Source of the DNA: JAAYCB01 sp012744395
GTDB lineage: Bacteria > Planctomycetota > Planctomycetia > Pirellulales > Thermoguttaceae
Length of the DNA: 16,009 nt
Reading direction: 5' to 3'
Assembly (NCBI GenBank): GCA_028703175.1
Contig: JAQVNJ010000137.1
Span: forward strand, 1-16,009
Shown: one piece after another, positions 13,433 through 16,009 of the stretch
Numbering within the stretch: the stretch's first letter is position 1
Layout of the letters: each line of letters begins with the position of its first letter
The notes under the pieces: model-generated
Database searches by the model: none
What the model was told of the DNA's origin: nothing
Seen by the model: the letters and a program-made list of their open reading frames with translations, nothing else
Program-made: the position numbers and the translations under genes

Positions 13433-16009
13433 CTATTTCTGCTCCAGCTCCTCGATCGCCTCGGCGATCGCTCGCCGCCGCTCGTGGATCGGCTGCGGAT
13501 CGGTGGTGAAGGTCGTCATATCCTTGGTGATCGATGCGGGGACCGCCAACAGGCCCTCCAACGCGCCGCGCCTGCCGGCCGGCAACTGGTTGCCCTTCGC
13601 CGCCAGCAGCTCCCGCAGCCGGTAGAGGTACTCATAGTCTTCCACACCCTCGCGGAGCATCTCCCAGCGGATGCTCGAGACGGGCGGCTCCAGGAGCGGC
13701 GTCTTGCTCGGCGTGGCGGCGGCCAGCGGCGGGTAGATGAATCGGCCGTCGCCGTTGCCCCAGAAGGCCTTGACCCCCCGGGCCGTCGAATAACCGCTGA
13801 CATAGCCCATCGGGTCTTCGTAGGGATTCTGCGGCTCGTCGGGAAACGCGGCGGAACTGGTCCAGTAGTTCGACTGCCAGACAAGCGTGCCGACGATCTT
13901 CCGCTGCCAGGTCTGCCAGTGCCAGACGCGGAGCTCCGTCGCCGGGTGGTCGATGAACAGCGTGCAGTAAGGCGCCTTGGGACCGGTGCAGACATACCAC
14001 CAGAACCGTTCCCCATGCTCGCGTCGGGCCTCGGCAGCCGGGTGGCTGTAATTGTGGCTCACCGGGCACCAGATGTTCACATGGGCGTCGAACTGGTCGC
14101 TCGGCTGCTCCGTGATCATCCGCGCCAGGCCCGGCGCATACTTTTCCAATCGCTTCATCCCGTTGGCCACGAACTGATAGTCCCTCGGGGCCGGCTCGTC
14201 GAACCAGTAGACATAGGCCATTTCCAGCCAACCCTTTTCGCGCAGATGCGACTCGATCTGGCGGACCTGGCTGGCAAACATCGCCTGATACTCGGGCGTG
14301 TTCTCGCCGAACCCGGCGATTTCCGGGTCGTGCCGGGCGTGGAACGTCCCCCCGCCCATGCCCCGGATGGCCAGCCGGAAGTTGGTGAACCCGTACTCGG
14401 CGACGGCCCGCTCCATGGCCTTGTCAAAAGCGGTGAAATCGACCTCGGCGCGGGGCGGATCGGCCTGCGGCAGGAACTCGACGCGGATCGGATCCAGCGG
14501 CGCGGGGTCGTAGGGGCTGATCCGATGCTCGCTGAAACTCTTCAGGTAAAGATCGAGCACCGTTCGCTTTTCCGTCTCGGACGCCAGCCCGTGGTATTGG
14601 AAGATCGTGCCGGCCGACAGTCCGAACGCCGTCGCCAGGTGGTTGCGCTTGGGCAGGGTGAAGTCCCAGACGTGAAGGGCCAGCCGCGCCGTCTGCGAGA
14701 ACCCCTCGGCGGTCAATTCGATCGTCCCTTCATAATCGCCCGCTGCGGCCGTCTCGGGCACGTGAACGAGTATCCAGAGGGGCTGGTTCGTGCCCGCTTC
14801 CACGTCGATCGGCCGATCGAGAGGCGGCAGGGCGTCGGGCCAGAAGTCGCGGACGCCGGTCGAATCGGTCGGGTGGTCGACAAAATGGTAGTAGACCCGC
14901 AGAATGCGAATCGCCTCGGCGCCGATCAGGCCGCTGCCGCCGACCTGCCGCAGCGGCGAGGCCGCCGCCTTGAGCCCCTTGAGATCCTGTTGAGGCCGCA
15001 GGACGATCTGGACGGCTTCCCAGTCGTTGCGGGCCGCTTCCAGCCGGGCGGCCTTGCCCGAGCCGGACGGCAGGGCCCTTATCCGTGGGATTTTGCGGGT
15101 CGCCTCGCACCACCAAACGGCGGTGCCGTCGCCGCCCCGGCCGAGCAGTTCCCCGTAATCGGCGCGGTAGTAGTCGGGCACCTCGAAGGCCAGGGCGGCC
15201 CGCACAAGGCCCTCCGCCGGAGCGGCGCTTGCCAGGCGGAGTTCGATCCTTTGCTCACCGGGCTCGCCGCCGGGCAAGCCGACATCGAGGGCTTCGAGAA
15301 GTCCCGGACCGATCTCCACCTCCTGCGGCGGCAGGTCCGCGGCCGGGCCCGTCTGCGGACCGGCCTTGCCGCCGAGGACGACCCGCGCGCGGCTGGCACC
15401 GGTGTTGCGCACGATCGCCCGCAATCGGGCGCCGACTCCGTCGGCCGCGTCGCGGAGCAGCAGTCCCTCCAGGGCAAGGTCGCCCTCCGCGGCCTGAAGC
15501 TCGGCGTAGAGCGTCTCGCCCGACCCGTCCGGCGCCGGGCCATCGAGCACTCCCTCCATTTCCACCCGATTCACCTGGAAGGAGCTCCCGCCTTGAGTGC
15601 CAAGCCGCAAGAAGACCGTTTGGGCGGGGAACATCGCGGCGGGCAATTCGACCTCGGCGCTGCCCAGCCGGCCCTGCTCAATCACCGGCTGCCAGGTCTC
15701 GCCGTCGGAACTGACCTCGGCCAGGCACGCGCCGCGGACGTAGTGGTTCACGTTCAAGCCAATCCGGCCATCCTTGAACCGGCAACCCGGCACTTCGAAC
15801 CGGTAGACGACCTCGCTGCCGGTGGAGAACGTCCAGCGGTCGCTGTTCAAGCCGGTCGTGGTTCTCAGCAGCGTCCGGTGGTAGTTGCTGCCCGGGTGAC
15901 CGAAGCCGCCGCGAAATCGGTATTGCCCGTCGCGGATCGACTCCCCTTCGCCGCGCACCAGATCGCCCACCGCCTTGTGCACCGGCAGCACCGGGGCCAG
16001 CCGCACCGA
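13433..16009 (-). CDS. DUF4091-type glycoside-hydrolase-like protein (5' end missing)
   Basis: The last 858 or so codons of a large, probably secreted carbohydrate-active protein; the frame is still open at the window edge and the visible N-terminus has no signal peptide, so the true start lies outside. An N-terminal beta-rich region (about 25-150) includes EVSSDGETWQPV, as in carbohydrate-binding or discoidin-like modules. A second beta region covers about 160-450. A TIM-barrel-like domain (about 455-700) follows, with an acidic strand end VYWFDEPAP (599-607) whose Glu604 is a candidate catalytic residue. The C-terminus carries the DUF4091 signature: WHWQTWQRKIVGTLVWQSNYW, then GDGRFIYPP and SIRWEMLREGVEDYEYLYRL. 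The glycan substrate is unknown. It may share a transcript with the LarA-like gene downstream. Confidence 0.85.
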   Translation of the reverse strand, partial: SVRLAPVLPVHKAVGDLVRGEGESIRDGQYRFRGGFGHPGSNYHRTLLRTTTGLNSDRWTFSTGSEVVYRFEVPGCRFKDGRIGLNVNHYVRGACLAEVSSDGETWQPVIEQGRLGSAEVELPAAMFPAQTVFLRLGTQGGSSFQVNRVEMEGVLDGPAPDGSGETLYAELQAAEGDLALEGLLLRDAADGVGARLRAIVRNTGASRARVVLGGKAGPQTGPAADLPPQEVEIGPGLLEALDVGLPGGEPGEQRIELRLASAAPAEGLVRAALAFEVPDYYRADYGELLGRGGDGTAVWWCEATRKIPRIRALPSGSGKAARLEAARNDWEAVQIVLRPQQDLKGLKAAASPLRQVGGSGLIGAEAIRILRVYYHFVDHPTDSTGVRDFWPDALPPLDRPIDVEAGTNQPLWILVHVPETAAAGDYEGTIELTAEGFSQTARLALHVWDFTLPKRNHLATAFGLSAGTIFQYHGLASETEKRTVLDLYLKSFSEHRISPYDPAPLDPIRVEFLPQADPPRAEVDFTAFDKAMERAVAEYGFTNFRLAIRGMGGGTFHARHDPEIAGFGENTPEYQAMFASQVRQIESHLREKGWLEMAYVYWFDEPAPRDYQFVANGMKRLEKYAPGLARMITEQPSDQFDAHVNIWCPVSHNYSHPAAEARREHGERFWWYVCTGPKAPYCTLFIDHPATELRVWHWQTWQRKIVGTLVWQSNYWTSSAAFPDEPQNPYEDPMGYVSGYSTARGVKAFWGNGDGRFIYPPLAAATPSKTPLLEPPVSSIRWEMLREGVEDYEYLYRLRELLAAKGNQLPAGRRGALEGLLAVPASITKDMTTFTTDPQPIHERRRAIAEAIEELEQK

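Overview
The window is GC-rich and carries ten supported protein genes, one of them cut by the right edge. No RNA gene, CRISPR array, prophage or insertion sequence is visible. The gene style points to a planctomycete, probably of the Pirellulales type: VIT-vWA and DUF4091-type secreted proteins, a solitary divergent dnaA, a tandem-ACT protein, a LarA-like protein, and two kinds of dispersed palindromic repeat typical of such genomes. This assignment is inference from gene content, not from a marker gene.

Layout, left to right. 1-331 is non-coding and holds three tandem copies of a 62-63 bp unit built around a perfect hairpin. 332-1021 (+) is a secreted SGNH/GDSL-type hydrolase. It converges on 1071-3464 (-), a large exported VIT plus von Willebrand A protein. 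3465-4106 is an intergenic region with a possible sigma70-like promoter. It is followed by 4107-4559 (+), a tandem ACT-domain regulator, which converges on dnaA at 4601-6091 (-). 6092-6611 is gene-free. 6612-7529 (-) is a double GNAT acetyltransferase. 7664-8590 (-) is an unrecognised protein, and between these two lies a further copy of the hairpin repeat. 8591-9152 is non-coding and contains a long inverted repeat. 9153-10367 (+) is argG. Its stop codon region overlaps that of the convergent PAS-PP2C phosphatase gene (10361-11662, -). 12025-13293 (-) is a LarA-like (DUF2088) protein and 13433-16009 (-) is the 3' part of a large DUF4091 glycoside-hydrolase-like gene.

The genes do not form one pathway. 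Most are single transcription units separated by repeats or gene-free stretches, in convergent or divergent pairs. argG is arginine biosynthesis and dnaA is replication initiation. The phosphatase suggests partner-switching stress or sigma signalling, and the exported hydrolases fit a polysaccharide-degrading lifestyle. I did not find a convincing new multi-gene system. The most unusual material is the repeat families, the annotation traps they create, the divergent solitary dnaA, the tail-to-tail overlap at argG, and the unknown protein at 7664-8590.
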